From Hymenobacter perfusus (GTDB taxonomy: Bacteria; Bacteroidota; Bacteroidia; Cytophagales; Hymenobacteraceae): DNA of 64,000 bases. Numbering within the stretch: position 1 is the stretch's first letter; each line of letters starts with the position of its first letter. This document shows, piece by piece, positions 40,644-47,981 of this stretch. A program made the position numbers and the translations under genes. The stretch is taken from the NCBI RefSeq assembly GCF_003944765.1, contig NZ_RWIU01000011.1:1-64000 (forward strand). The letters run 5' to 3'. A model generated the notes under the pieces. It made no database searches and had not been told where the DNA came from. It worked only from the letters and a program-made list of their open reading frames with translations.

Positions 40644-40687
40644 TAAAAGTACTGTTTTCTTATTTAAGCAAACGCTTAAATAAGAAA
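40644..40687 (-). promoter_or_regulatory. Promoter and operator of the mer operon
   Basis: On the minus strand a TTTG (40669-40672) lies 17 bases before TACTTTTA (40644-40651), a near match to TAnnTTTG. A perfect dyad with 14-base arms (TTTCTTATTTAAGC) and a 4-base centre at 40656-40687 covers the -33 box. It should be the repressor operator. Confidence 0.72.
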
Positions 40688-40692
40688 CGAGA

Positions 40693-40722
40693 AAAAAGAG
40701 CAGGCCCTCGCCTGCTCTTTTT
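40693..40722. terminator. Intrinsic terminator after the 22-aa Cys peptide gene
   Basis: Perfect arms AAAAAGAGCAGG and CCTGCTCTTTTT flank the loop CCCTCG. It lies 20 bp beyond the stop of the small gene and insulates the mer operon promoter. Confidence 0.9.
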
Positions 40723-40741
40723 CTGTGGCACTTCGGCTAGC

Positions 40742-40810
40742 TTAGCAGCAGCCCGAAGTATTGCCGCCGCAGCAGGTGCCGTCGCAGCAATCGGTGGGTT
40801 CGTGGTTCAT
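40742..40810 (-). CDS. 22-residue peptide with three Cys-Cys pairs
   Basis: A very short gene: the peptide begins MNHEPTDCCDGTCC, continues with GGNTSG and ends in a third CC. Three vicinal Cys pairs in 22 residues strongly suggest binding of As(III), Hg(II) or similar soft metal. Support for it being real: a promoter-like motif shared with sigZ lies 51 bp upstream, and a strong terminator lies 20 bp downstream. No named family is known to me. It could be a regulatory peptide, a metallothionein-like scavenger, or a leader. Confidence 0.55.
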   Translation of the reverse strand: MNHEPTDCCDGTCCGGNTSGCC

Positions 40811-40860
40811 GGCGAACGAGGGGATGAAGTGAGGTAAGCCGCACCACCTTGGTACACTTG

Positions 40861-40888
40861 ATAGACGACGGCACTGAAAAAAGACGCA
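40861..40888 (-). promoter_or_regulatory. Putative SigZ-type promoter of the 22-aa gene
   Basis: On the minus strand TGCGTC and CGTCTAT are separated by exactly 15 bases, with T runs after the first box and CGT before the second. The same arrangement occurs before sigZ (41490-41517). The motif starts right after the sigZ stop codon. CGTC in the -10 box is common for ECF sigma factors. Confidence 0.6.
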
Positions 40889-40889
40889 G

Positions 40890-41471
40890 CTAAGAGGCAC
40901 AGCTTCTGGCTGCCGTGCAGCCGCACTGGTGGCGCGGCTGCGCTTCCAGTGCGGCTGCACGGCAGCCATCGACTTTCATCCGGCAGCAGGCCGTGAACAG
41001 CTGGTGCAGCTGCTGCTTGGCCCGCTGCACCCGCGACTTGGCCCCAGAATAGGAGATGCCTAACTCGGCTGCGTAGTCCTTCTGCGACAGCGCCCCAAGC
41101 TCAGTGCGTAGTAAAGCCTCCCGCGACGCGGCGGGCAGCTGGTCGACAAACGGCGTGATGCAGGGCGCAAAACCCGGGTTCAGCTCAGTGGGGTCGGCTA
41201 CGTCGGGAATATCCCCCTCCAGCTCAACCAGGCCCCGCTGGGCTTTCTGGTAGTCCAGAATGCGGTTGCGGGTAATCTGGTATACCCAGCTGGTGAGCTT
41301 GTCGGCGTAGGTGAGCGTAGGTAGCTTGAGATGAATCTTGACAAAGACGTCCTGCAGCAGGTCCTGGGCCGCGTCGGGGTCCGTAACGCGGCGCCGGATA
41401 AAAGCCAGCAGCTCGCGGTGGAAGTCGGCCCAGATGGTTTCGGTGGTGGCGGCGGCGGGGTTCATGGACAT
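40890..41471 (-). CDS. sigZ: ECF-like RNA polymerase sigma factor SigZ
   Basis: A 193-aa sigma-70 family protein. Region 2 is IWADFHRELLAFIRRRVTDPDAAQDLLQDVFVKIHL with WVYQITRNRILDY; region 4 is ALSQKDYAAELGISYSGAKSRVQRAKQQL. The tail has seven Cys, with ACCRMKVDGC right after region 4 as usual for SigZ, then an unusual CGC...SC end. Those last residues are coded by a perfect 23-bp inverted repeat. SigZ genes are often near metal or thiol genes in Bacteroidota. The Cys tail may sense metal or redox state (inference). Candidate autoregulated promoter at 41490-41517. Confidence 0.88.
   Translation of the reverse strand: MSMNPAAATTETIWADFHRELLAFIRRRVTDPDAAQDLLQDVFVKIHLKLPTLTYADKLTSWVYQITRNRILDYQKAQRGLVELEGDIPDVADPTELNPGFAPCITPFVDQLPAASREALLRTELGALSQKDYAAELGISYSGAKSRVQRAKQQLHQLFTACCRMKVDGCRAAALEAQPRHQCGCTAARSCAS
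40907..40968. repeat. Perfect 23-bp inverted repeat inside the 3' end of sigZ
   Basis: Two GC-rich 23-base arms (first arm starting TGGCTGCCGTGCAGC) pair without mismatch over a 16-base loop. In RNA this is a very stable hairpin inside the last codons of sigZ. No T tract follows at once. Confidence 0.9.
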
Positions 41472-41489
41472 GGCAGTGGTTCTCTCCCA

Positions 41490-41517
41490 ATAGACGACGC
41501 AACACCAAAAAGACGCA
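41490..41517 (-). promoter_or_regulatory. Putative autoregulated SigZ promoter
   Basis: TGCGTC, 15 bases, CGTCTAT on the minus strand, with TTTTT and CGT flanks, the same as the element at 40861-40888. The second box ends 18 bases before the sigZ ATG, a fitting place for a -10 box. Confidence 0.6.
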
Positions 41518-41537
41518 TAATAGGGTGCCCCTAGGAG

Positions 41538-41735
41538 CTAATTCGGGATGTCCTGCTGTAGCCACGGGCGACGTGTGCCACAGGCGGTGCATTCCATCAA
41601 GAGCTCGGTAGCATGCGCGTACCGCTCCAGCACCTCCACGTGGGCGTGCAGCGTTTCCTGCCGGCACGTGGCACAGGCCAGCAACTCGGTAGCTTCGAGC
41701 TGCTCCTGCAAAAACAGTAGCTCATCATCCCTCAT
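41538..41735 (-). CDS. Small zinc-ribbon-like protein
   Basis: A 65-aa protein starting MRDDELLFLQEQLEATELL. Two CxxC pairs (ACATCRQ and ECTACGTRR) are 28 residues apart with a helical spacer, as in small treble-clef or zinc-ribbon proteins. No family recognised. It lies 66 bp before sigZ on the same strand and may belong with it. A longer in-frame reading to 41831 has no good support. Confidence 0.5.
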   Translation of the reverse strand: MRDDELLFLQEQLEATELLACATCRQETLHAHVEVLERYAHATELLMECTACGTRRPWLQQDIPN

Positions 41736-41856
41736 AACAGGCAAGGTACTTATTAGCGTTGCGACTTCTATATACCGCACAGTGCCTTTAGCTGAATACA
41801 ATTGTCGGCTAGGCAGATTGCTTGACATCAACCCATTGACCGGCCATGCTTATCCC

Positions 41857-43200
41857 TTACCGCTCGGGGCCTTCCGCAGCCCGGCTGGCTGGTTCGGTGG
41901 CTGGCCCCAACGCACGCTGGGCTTCCTGCAAGCTGCGGCCGGCACTTCGCAAGTTGGCAGCATCTTCAGCCAGCGCCGGTATCTTCTCGGCCCGAGTCAG
42001 GGCCTCGGCCACCGCCTGGAGGTTAGCGCCACCCAGGTAAGCAGATTTCTCCACGGCCTTAGCGGCACGCAACAAGGAGTCGGCCGGCCCCGGGTAGCCC
42101 TGTTCTTCCAGCCCCTCGACTACCTGTTTGGCGGCTTGCACAAACGCAGCCGTGCCCGCAGGCTGTGGGCTGGTGGGATATTGAGCTGGCGCGGCCGCTA
42201 CAACCTTTGCTGGTACCGGTGGCTGCATGGCCGTTAGCGCAGCCCCAAAACGTGCCGCCTCCCGCTGCGAGTCCGGGTCCTGAAAGCGTTTATCCTGTTT
42301 TACTTCCTGCACCAGCTGCTGCAGCGCGGCGCCGTGCTGCGCCAAGCCGCCCTGCGGGTCACGGTCAATGTCGAGCACCTGGGTCAGCAGCGCGTCGGCG
42401 CGCTGGTTGCGGCGGTAGTCGACGCCTGCTACTAACTGCTGCATGGCCGGGGCCGCGGCGACTAACTCGCGCAGCTGCTCTATCTGCCGCACGGCGGGTG
42501 TGGGCCCATCCGCCAGCGGGCGGGCCTGGCCGGGGTGGCGGGCTGCTTCGGCATCGGGTCCGGGCAGCGGCGTAGTATTGCGGGCAAACAAGTCGCGAAG
42601 GGCCTGTAAATCCCAGTCTTTGTGCCCGGCCCCGTGCAAGCCCACGATGCCCTGGTCCCGAGCGGGGTTGAGCTTTTCATGCTCGCGGTTGAAATCGACC
42701 TGATAGCCGGCCTGGTAGGCAATTTCGGCGAAGGTAGCCTGCAGGGTGCGGCCGTTGCCCTCGCGGAAGGCGTGCACGTGGTTGTAGTGGTCGAAGTAAT
42801 AGGCGGCCCGCTCGGCGAAGGCCTCGGGCGTGGGTAAGCCCTTGAGGTTGTTTTCCTGCTTAAGCTGCTCGCCCACCGCATTCAGCCGCTCGTCGATGCG
42901 CTCGAAGGGCGCAAAGTGCATGGGGCGCTCCATGCCGGGCAGGTCGGCGGCCTTGACGCCCTGAAACCCGGCTTCCCGGCGGGTCTGGCCGGCCCACTCG
43001 AACGTATCCTGAAACAGGTGGTGGTGCACGGCCCGCAGCCGCCGGGCGTCAAAGGTGTCGCCCTGAGGGCCATACCCAGCGGCCAGCTCCTGCAATCGGC
43101 GCAGCGACGCGTCCTTGGTGGCCTGCTCCAGCTCCAGCGCATCAGTGATGCCGAGCTTGTTGTAGAAGACGCCGGTGTGGGGGTCTGTAAAATTATCCAT
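41857..43200 (-). CDS. Fic family AMP-transferase toxin-like protein
   Basis: A 447-aa protein. The N-terminal half is a Fic domain: YFDHYNHVHAFREGNGRTLQ holds the HxFxxGNGR active-site loop (catalytic His near residue 159). The last motif position is Gln where most active Fic proteins have Arg. Before it, HHHLFQDTFEWAGQTR is the typical helix of the VbhT/BepA-like class. The C-terminal half is Ala/Gln-rich helical. Start at ATG 43200 (MDNFTDPHTG). The VbhA-like gene upstream should be its antitoxin. In VbhT such toxins can be sent by conjugation machinery; the coupling protein gene is next door. Confidence 0.85.
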   Translation of the reverse strand: MDNFTDPHTGVFYNKLGITDALELEQATKDASLRRLQELAAGYGPQGDTFDARRLRAVHHHLFQDTFEWAGQTRREAGFQGVKAADLPGMERPMHFAPFERIDERLNAVGEQLKQENNLKGLPTPEAFAERAAYYFDHYNHVHAFREGNGRTLQATFAEIAYQAGYQVDFNREHEKLNPARDQGIVGLHGAGHKDWDLQALRDLFARNTTPLPGPDAEAARHPGQARPLADGPTPAVRQIEQLRELVAAAPAMQQLVAGVDYRRNQRADALLTQVLDIDRDPQGGLAQHGAALQQLVQEVKQDKRFQDPDSQREAARFGAALTAMQPPVPAKVVAAAPAQYPTSPQPAGTAAFVQAAKQVVEGLEEQGYPGPADSLLRAAKAVEKSAYLGGANLQAVAEALTRAEKIPALAEDAANLRSAGRSLQEAQRALGPATEPASRAAEGPER

Positions 43201-43242
43201 CAAGGGTAAATACGAGAGCCACGCATCTCGCTGGAATGGGGC

Positions 43243-43275
43243 CAAAAAATTAGCCCGACCTCAGGCCGGGCTAAT
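43243..43275 (-). terminator. Intrinsic terminator between antitoxin and Fic toxin genes
   Basis: ATTAGCCCG (43249-43257) pairs with CGGGCTAAT (43267-43275); reading on the minus strand the stem is followed by TTTTTT. It sits 28 bp after the antitoxin stop and 43 bp before the toxin start, so toxin transcription should be reduced relative to antitoxin. Confidence 0.75.
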
Positions 43276-43303
43276 GCAACTAAATACCTGAAAAGAATCC
43301 GAA

Positions 43304-43561
43304 TTAGGCCACGTGCGCCAAGGCGTGCTCGAAGTTGTGGGCCTGCACCTGGCGCAGGTGCTCGTCGTGGCGGGCACCCATGGTAGCCAGGTCAATCTGG
43401 CCGGCCACGTATTGCGCGTGCAGCTCGGCCAGCCATTCGGGCTCCTGGTAGGCGCCTTGGCTGCGGGTGATGCCCAGCGACTGGTTTATGATAAACTGCC
43501 GCTGCTCGCGGGTTTGTTCGCGGGGACCAAACTGCGGGGTGTGAGAAGCTTGCGTGTTCAT
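43304..43561 (-). CDS. VbhA-like antitoxin
   Basis: An 85-aa helical protein. The part REQRQFIINQSLGITRSQGAY followed by AELHAQYVAGQIDLATM matches the layout of the VbhA antitoxin, in which an inhibitory helix fills the ATP pocket of Fic and a YVxGxI segment follows. The usual S/T-x-x-x-E-G inhibition motif is not exact here. Order antitoxin then toxin on the same strand is as in vbhA-vbhT. Confidence 0.65.
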   Translation of the reverse strand: MNTQASHTPQFGPREQTREQRQFIINQSLGITRSQGAYQEPEWLAELHAQYVAGQIDLATMGARHDEHLRQVQAHNFEHALAHVA

Positions 43562-43637
43562 AAAGGACAGTACGTAAACGAGGAATGAGAGTACAAATTA
43601 AACAAAAAACCCGACATTATGGTGCCCGGGGCAGCTC

Positions 43638-45782
43638 TTAAAGCATGGGCTCATTGTCGGGCATCTGGCCCGGTTTGAGCGTGTTGGCGTATTGTCCTAC
43701 GATGCCTGCCACGTCCTCCCGGATAAGCTCAAAATTGGCCTGGATTACCGCTTGCAATGCGTTGACTGGGCCCGTCATCGGGCTGCTACCGGCCTGCCGG
43801 GCAGCGCGCCTTTGGCTCAGCCAATCCTGGTTCGCCCCCTCCCCTGCCGGGGCATCCGCCAGTACCGGCGCCGGGCCGCCCTCGAAAGTAGCCAACGGGT
43901 GCAGCGGGTACGCGCCGGGCACCGCTCGGCGCTCCACCTTGCCCTGGAAGAAGGGCTGCTCGGTTTCCACGGTCTGACCGATGAACTCGCCGGTTTCAAG
44001 CGTGATGGTGTCCTGCAGACGCACCAAGTTGCGCTCCTGCCAGCTCACGCTCTGGCTAGCGTTGCTGCCGGCGCCCCGGCTGCCGCCGCTCTGGCTGCGG
44101 CCCAGGCTGGCCGACACCATTTCCCGGTCTTCCTTGCCCACCAGTTCCGAAACAAACTTGGCCGTTTCCAGCGAGTTTACCTTGCCGAAAAACTGGTTGT
44201 TGAGGTTGCTCACCATCACCTGCATCTTGTCGCGGCCGTAGGCGTCAATCATCTGGCTCAGGTCCTGGGTCATGTAAATCATGGCCACCTTGTTGCTGCG
44301 GGCCGTGGCCGGTATCACCTCCAGGTTGGGCACGTAAATGGTCGCGGCCTCGTCGAGGAACACGTAGCTCGGGTGCTTGTGCTGCTGGTTCATGAGCTTC
44401 AGCGCCACGGCCACGATGCAGCTGATAACCGGCGAGAAGGTTTCTTTCAGTGTAGGGTCGTTGCCGACCACGAGCACCTTGGGTGCCTGCGGTTCGTTGA
44501 GCTCCAGGCTGAACCCCTCCCCTCTCGCCTCGTCGGGGGTGAGCACCCAGGCAATTTCCGGGGAGTTGATGCGCGTGAGCACAATCTGCAGCGAAGCAAT
44601 GACGCCGGCCACCTGCTTTTCGGCCCGCTGCTTCACGGCCGTGGTGATGGAGCGCACCATGTCGCCGCACTCGGGGTCGGTGTCGAGCATGCTCAGCACA
44701 TGGGTAAAGTCCGGATGCAGGGCGGTGTTTACCACGTGGGGCAGGGTGCAGAAGGCGGGGAAGTTCTTCTTGTAAAACCAGATGATAGCCGTCAAAAAGG
44801 CGTTGGCGCTGGTGTCGAAGAAGTCCATCTTTTTGATGCTCTCCGGGTTCAGGTTGGCCATAATGGCGCGGGCGTACTCGTTGGCGTAGGCCACTACCGG
44901 CATCTTGTCGGCCCGCAGCGGGTTTACACGCTCGCTGCGCTCCAGGTCTTTGAAGTTGATGATGTGCAGCTGTACCGCCGCTCGCCCCTCCCCCACTGCC
45001 GCAGCTTTGGCATCGGCCAGCACAAACGCTTTCTGCGCGGCCTCGGCCAGCACCGGAAACTTAAAGTCGTAGATGAGCCCGGCAAAGCCTTTCTCAGTGA
45101 ACTGCTCAATCAGGGGCTCCCCAATCGAGTACGACTTGCCGGCCCCGGCCCCGCCTAGCACCAGCGTGCCGCGAAAGGGGTTGGGAATATTTATCCAGCC
45201 CCCATCCGTGGTGGCCAGGCTAAAGCCGTGCTCCGAGACCTGCTGGCGGCGCTCGGTGCGCAGCCCGAAACGCTCGGTTTTGTGCAGGGCCCGCGCGATA
45301 CCTGCCACCAGGCCCGCGCCCAGCACGAGCAGAGCGGCTACGGGGTATAGCCAGGCAATCGCGCCAGCCGAAAACGACGCCAGCGCCAGCAACAACGCCC
45401 CGCCCACCAAGCCCACGCCGGCGGCCCCCAACTGGATGCGCCGCAGCTGCAGCTGCGTGGGCTGCCAGCGGCGCTGGCCGGGCCGGGCGGGCGGCGCTTT
45501 GAGCAGCAGGGCTAGCAACAGCCCGGCCATCAGCACTGCTGCGCGCACGACCAAGCCAAAGCGGTGGTAAAAGCTCACCATCCCTGCCAACAGGCGGCTG
45601 GTAATAGATGCGCCCAATCCCGCGCCCGGCACGCCCGGTGCCACTGCTTCGGCCCTGAATGCCGGATGGGACAGCAGGTAGTACTCGCCGGCGGCCAGCA
45701 ATACCAACAGTAGGCCGAAGGCCAGATACAGGCCGGTCAGGCGGTGGGTAGCCGGCTGCCGGGGGGCGCTCATCATGCTCAT
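43638..45782 (-). CDS. VirD4/TraG-type conjugative coupling protein
   Basis: A 714-aa type IV coupling protein. Three to four transmembrane helices occupy the first 170 residues; the P-loop VLGGAGAGKS is at about residue 215, a Walker B-like SYVFLDEAATIYVP near 480, and the TraM-recognition/TraG-C region AVALKLMNQQHKHPSY and ATARSNKVAMIYMTQDLSQM follows. It would link the relaxosome to a mating-pair channel. No other type IV secretion genes are in this window, so the channel is either elsewhere on the replicon or supplied by a helper. Confidence 0.92.
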   Translation of the reverse strand: MSMMSAPRQPATHRLTGLYLAFGLLLVLLAAGEYYLLSHPAFRAEAVAPGVPGAGLGASITSRLLAGMVSFYHRFGLVVRAAVLMAGLLLALLLKAPPARPGQRRWQPTQLQLRRIQLGAAGVGLVGGALLLALASFSAGAIAWLYPVAALLVLGAGLVAGIARALHKTERFGLRTERRQQVSEHGFSLATTDGGWINIPNPFRGTLVLGGAGAGKSYSIGEPLIEQFTEKGFAGLIYDFKFPVLAEAAQKAFVLADAKAAAVGEGRAAVQLHIINFKDLERSERVNPLRADKMPVVAYANEYARAIMANLNPESIKKMDFFDTSANAFLTAIIWFYKKNFPAFCTLPHVVNTALHPDFTHVLSMLDTDPECGDMVRSITTAVKQRAEKQVAGVIASLQIVLTRINSPEIAWVLTPDEARGEGFSLELNEPQAPKVLVVGNDPTLKETFSPVISCIVAVALKLMNQQHKHPSYVFLDEAATIYVPNLEVIPATARSNKVAMIYMTQDLSQMIDAYGRDKMQVMVSNLNNQFFGKVNSLETAKFVSELVGKEDREMVSASLGRSQSGGSRGAGSNASQSVSWQERNLVRLQDTITLETGEFIGQTVETEQPFFQGKVERRAVPGAYPLHPLATFEGGPAPVLADAPAGEGANQDWLSQRRAARQAGSSPMTGPVNALQAVIQANFELIREDVAGIVGQYANTLKPGQMPDNEPML

Positions 45783-45816
45783 GAGATAATGAAATGAAGT
45801 GGTTATTTAGTCGGGG

Positions 45817-46842
45817 TTATAGCTCGGGTTCCCATTGCCGTCGCCCGCGCTGCTCGCCGATGTCTTGGGTGGCCACGCGGTCGGGGCCGCTGGTGGCGCG
45901 CAAGGCCTGCTGAAAGCTGTGCAGGGCTTGTCGCACTTGGTGGCCGGTTTGGTCACGGGTGGGCTCCTCGCGTCCGGTGGCCAGCAGGTGATAGGCATTG
46001 TCCAACGGCTGCCCCTGCCGGGCGCGTCCTTCCAGCCGGCGGAGCCGGTCGTAGAAAATGCGGTCGTAGCCCCGCCCCTGCGCGATGCGCTGCACCCGCG
46101 CCGCATCCAGCCGCTGGCTTGGGTCCGCCTGCCGGTTTAGCTGCTCGACGCGCTCGGCAATCCGGGCATTTCGTTGGGGGTTGGGCTCCGTGATGGCCGG
46201 GGCTGGTCTTCGGCGGGGAGCTCGGCCTTGGTATTGAAATTGGCGCTCAAATAGCACCCGTGCCTCTTCCTGCCAGTCCCGCAGGCTAAACCGGCTAACC
46301 CGCCCGCCGGGGTTCAGGGTAACGCGTTGCGCTCTATCGCGGGCCGAAACAACCACGTGGATGTGAGCTTGCAGACCGGGCCGCGCCTGCCCTGGTCGGG
46401 CCTTCCCTGCTCGCACGGCCGCGTCAGTGCCGCGGTGGGTGCGCTCGTGGTGAATGATGGCTCCCCACACCAAGTCATCTTTCCCCACGGCCCCGCCGTC
46501 CTTGAGGCGGAAGCCGGCAGCATAGGCGGTCATCACCTCCCGGGTATAGGCGCGCAGCTTCGCTTCGTCACCCCCGCCGATGTGGGCCAATTCTTCCGGA
46601 CTCGGGGAAAGCACCAAGGAGTAAAACTTGGCTTCTCCTGTCCGCAGTCCTTTCACGTTGCCATCCAGGGAAGCCAGCACTGCCTCCCGGTCCAGCAGGT
46701 CTTGCTCGGCATCAAAGAAGCGTGCTTGCTCACCCTTCTGCTTGGCCTCGTGAGTCAGGTAATTCAATACCTGGGCTGCACTCCCCTGGTTATTGTAGGC
46801 CTTTTCACCGTTCGTTTTGGGATTAATAAGCTTGGCGTGCAT
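45817..46842 (-). CDS. Relaxase/mobilization protein (DUF5712-like)
   Basis: A 341-aa protein. It begins MHAKLINPKTNGEKAYNNQGSA and has an AHIHVVVSARD block with the HxH metal ligands of MOB-type relaxases near residue 185, plus HHERTHRG earlier. This matches the DUF5712 / MobB group of Bacteroidota plasmids. It would nick oriT and pilot the strand. The C-terminal third is Arg/Gln-rich and likely binds DNA. Located between the coupling protein (34 bp gap) and the accessory gene (15 bp gap). Confidence 0.82.
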   Translation of the reverse strand: MHAKLINPKTNGEKAYNNQGSAAQVLNYLTHEAKQKGEQARFFDAEQDLLDREAVLASLDGNVKGLRTGEAKFYSLVLSPSPEELAHIGGGDEAKLRAYTREVMTAYAAGFRLKDGGAVGKDDLVWGAIIHHERTHRGTDAAVRAGKARPGQARPGLQAHIHVVVSARDRAQRVTLNPGGRVSRFSLRDWQEEARVLFERQFQYQGRAPRRRPAPAITEPNPQRNARIAERVEQLNRQADPSQRLDAARVQRIAQGRGYDRIFYDRLRRLEGRARQGQPLDNAYHLLATGREEPTRDQTGHQVRQALHSFQQALRATSGPDRVATQDIGEQRGRRQWEPEL

Positions 46843-46857
46843 AGCAAAAATTCTGAA

Positions 46858-47334
46858 TTAGCGCGTTTTCTTAAGCGCTTTAATATCCAAAGCAGCCACA
46901 CCAGCAGCTACGGCTTCAGCGATGCGTGCTTGGTTTTTCTGCTGTATTTTGTGCAGAGACTCCCCGCCTTCCGGGGCCAATAAATTCTCTACGACGCGCA
47001 GCGTTTGCTCCTGTACCGCCTGCTGCCGCAGCTGAAAGCGCAGCATTTCCAGCAGTAGCCCCCGCTCCTGCTCCTGCAGGTAAGAAAACACCCGGTCGCC
47101 AAGCCGCTTCACCTCGGCCATGATGAGTTGGCCTTCTCGGGCCTGCGACTCCACCGGGTTTAAGCCGCGTTCCGCGAAGTAGCGAATGGCCGCATCCGCG
47201 TACTCGGTGCGGGTTACCCCCAATCGCGCTGACTCCGCTCCTACCATGCGGTGTGTCGGTCCACTCACCGTAAGGTGCTTCACTGCGGAGTTGTTGCTGG
47301 GCTGGGGTGATGTATTCTGTGGCGGGTCCTGCAT
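46858..47334 (-). CDS. BfmA/BtgA-like mobilization accessory protein
   Basis: A 158-aa protein. The N-terminal half HLTVSGPTHRMVGAESARLGVTRTEYADAAIRYF reads as a ribbon-helix-helix-like DNA-binding domain; the rest (LGDRVFSYLQEQERGLLLEMLRFQLRQQ) is a coiled coil. This is the layout of BfmA/BtgA and MobC-type relaxosome proteins of Bacteroidota. It should bind oriT together with the relaxase. Its start faces the dyads at 47392-47456. Confidence 0.75.
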   Translation of the reverse strand: MQDPPQNTSPQPSNNSAVKHLTVSGPTHRMVGAESARLGVTRTEYADAAIRYFAERGLNPVESQAREGQLIMAEVKRLGDRVFSYLQEQERGLLLEMLRFQLRQQAVQEQTLRVVENLLAPEGGESLHKIQQKNQARIAEAVAAGVAALDIKALKKTR

Positions 47335-47644
47335 ACCACTGATTTTAATTTTAAACTGCTGACAGTCATTGTTTTAGTTTGCTGAGTTAACAAATATCAA
47401 CTCTGTTGATATTTAACCACCATTTAATCAGCACGTTAGTGATGTTAAATGGTGGTCTTCTTGCTAACTACCCTAAGGCCCCCTGGCCCAGCAGCATCCC
47501 GCTACGAACGGTCTACCTACAGTGCTTCCCTTTGTCACCGCCTCAGGGTACCAAGGCTTGAACGCCCACTGCATTCTACTTAGGGGAGTGTCAGCAGGGA
47601 AGGGAATACCTAGAGTGCATCAGGAAGGATTTTTTATTTCTCAG
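47335..47644. other. Non-coding region before the mobilization genes
   Basis: About 310 bp with no gene. It contains two strong dyads (47392-47414 and 47416-47456) listed separately and a GC-richer stretch with no further structure that I can see. Confidence 0.6.
47392..47456. other. Candidate oriT: two adjacent perfect dyads
   Basis: First dyad: AAATATCAAC, 3-base centre, complement (47392-47414). Second, one base later: ACCACCATTTAA, 17-base centre, complement (47416-47456). Tandem inverted repeats 58 bp before a relaxosome gene are typical of transfer origins, but a nick site cannot be seen directly. Confidence 0.5.
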
Positions 47645-47926
47645 GAAACAAGTATCCTCAAAAAGCGAAACCCTGTATCCTGGCTGCTTTACGCCTCGTA
47701 ATCCGCTTTGTTTCTTAGGATTTTAGGAAATAAGTTTCTTGAGAACTTTTGCAGAATGTTTACTGAGCAACTTGTTTCTAATTTTACTAAGCAGGTTTTA
47801 TACTTATTTTCTAAGAAATAAGAAAAACAGGAAACAACAACCTGAATTTCCCAGTAACATACTTGCTTTATTTTCCAGGAAATAAAAAAACAAGTTTACA
47901 AGTAACTTTGAAAATCGAGAAACAAG
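47645..47926. repeat. AT-rich GAAAYAAG repeats before parA (candidate centromere)
   Basis: GAAACAAG or GAAATAAG occurs at 47645, 47727, 47815 and 47919 and inverted at 47771; near copies are at 47831 and 47879. Near-palindromes such as CTTATTTTCTAAGAAATAAG (47803-47822) are built from the same unit. Position just before parA and a small basic partner suggests a parS-like centromere. Confidence 0.5.
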
Positions 47927-47981
47927 CTGCTTATTTTGCAAGCTGCTTCTCCTGTGGCTTTCCCATTAGTTCCCCTGCCCT

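Noticed and set aside
43692-45158. 488-codon plus-strand open frame across the coupling protein gene
   Set aside because: Antisense shadow of the VirD4/TraG gene; composition rich in His, Arg and Val with no family pattern.
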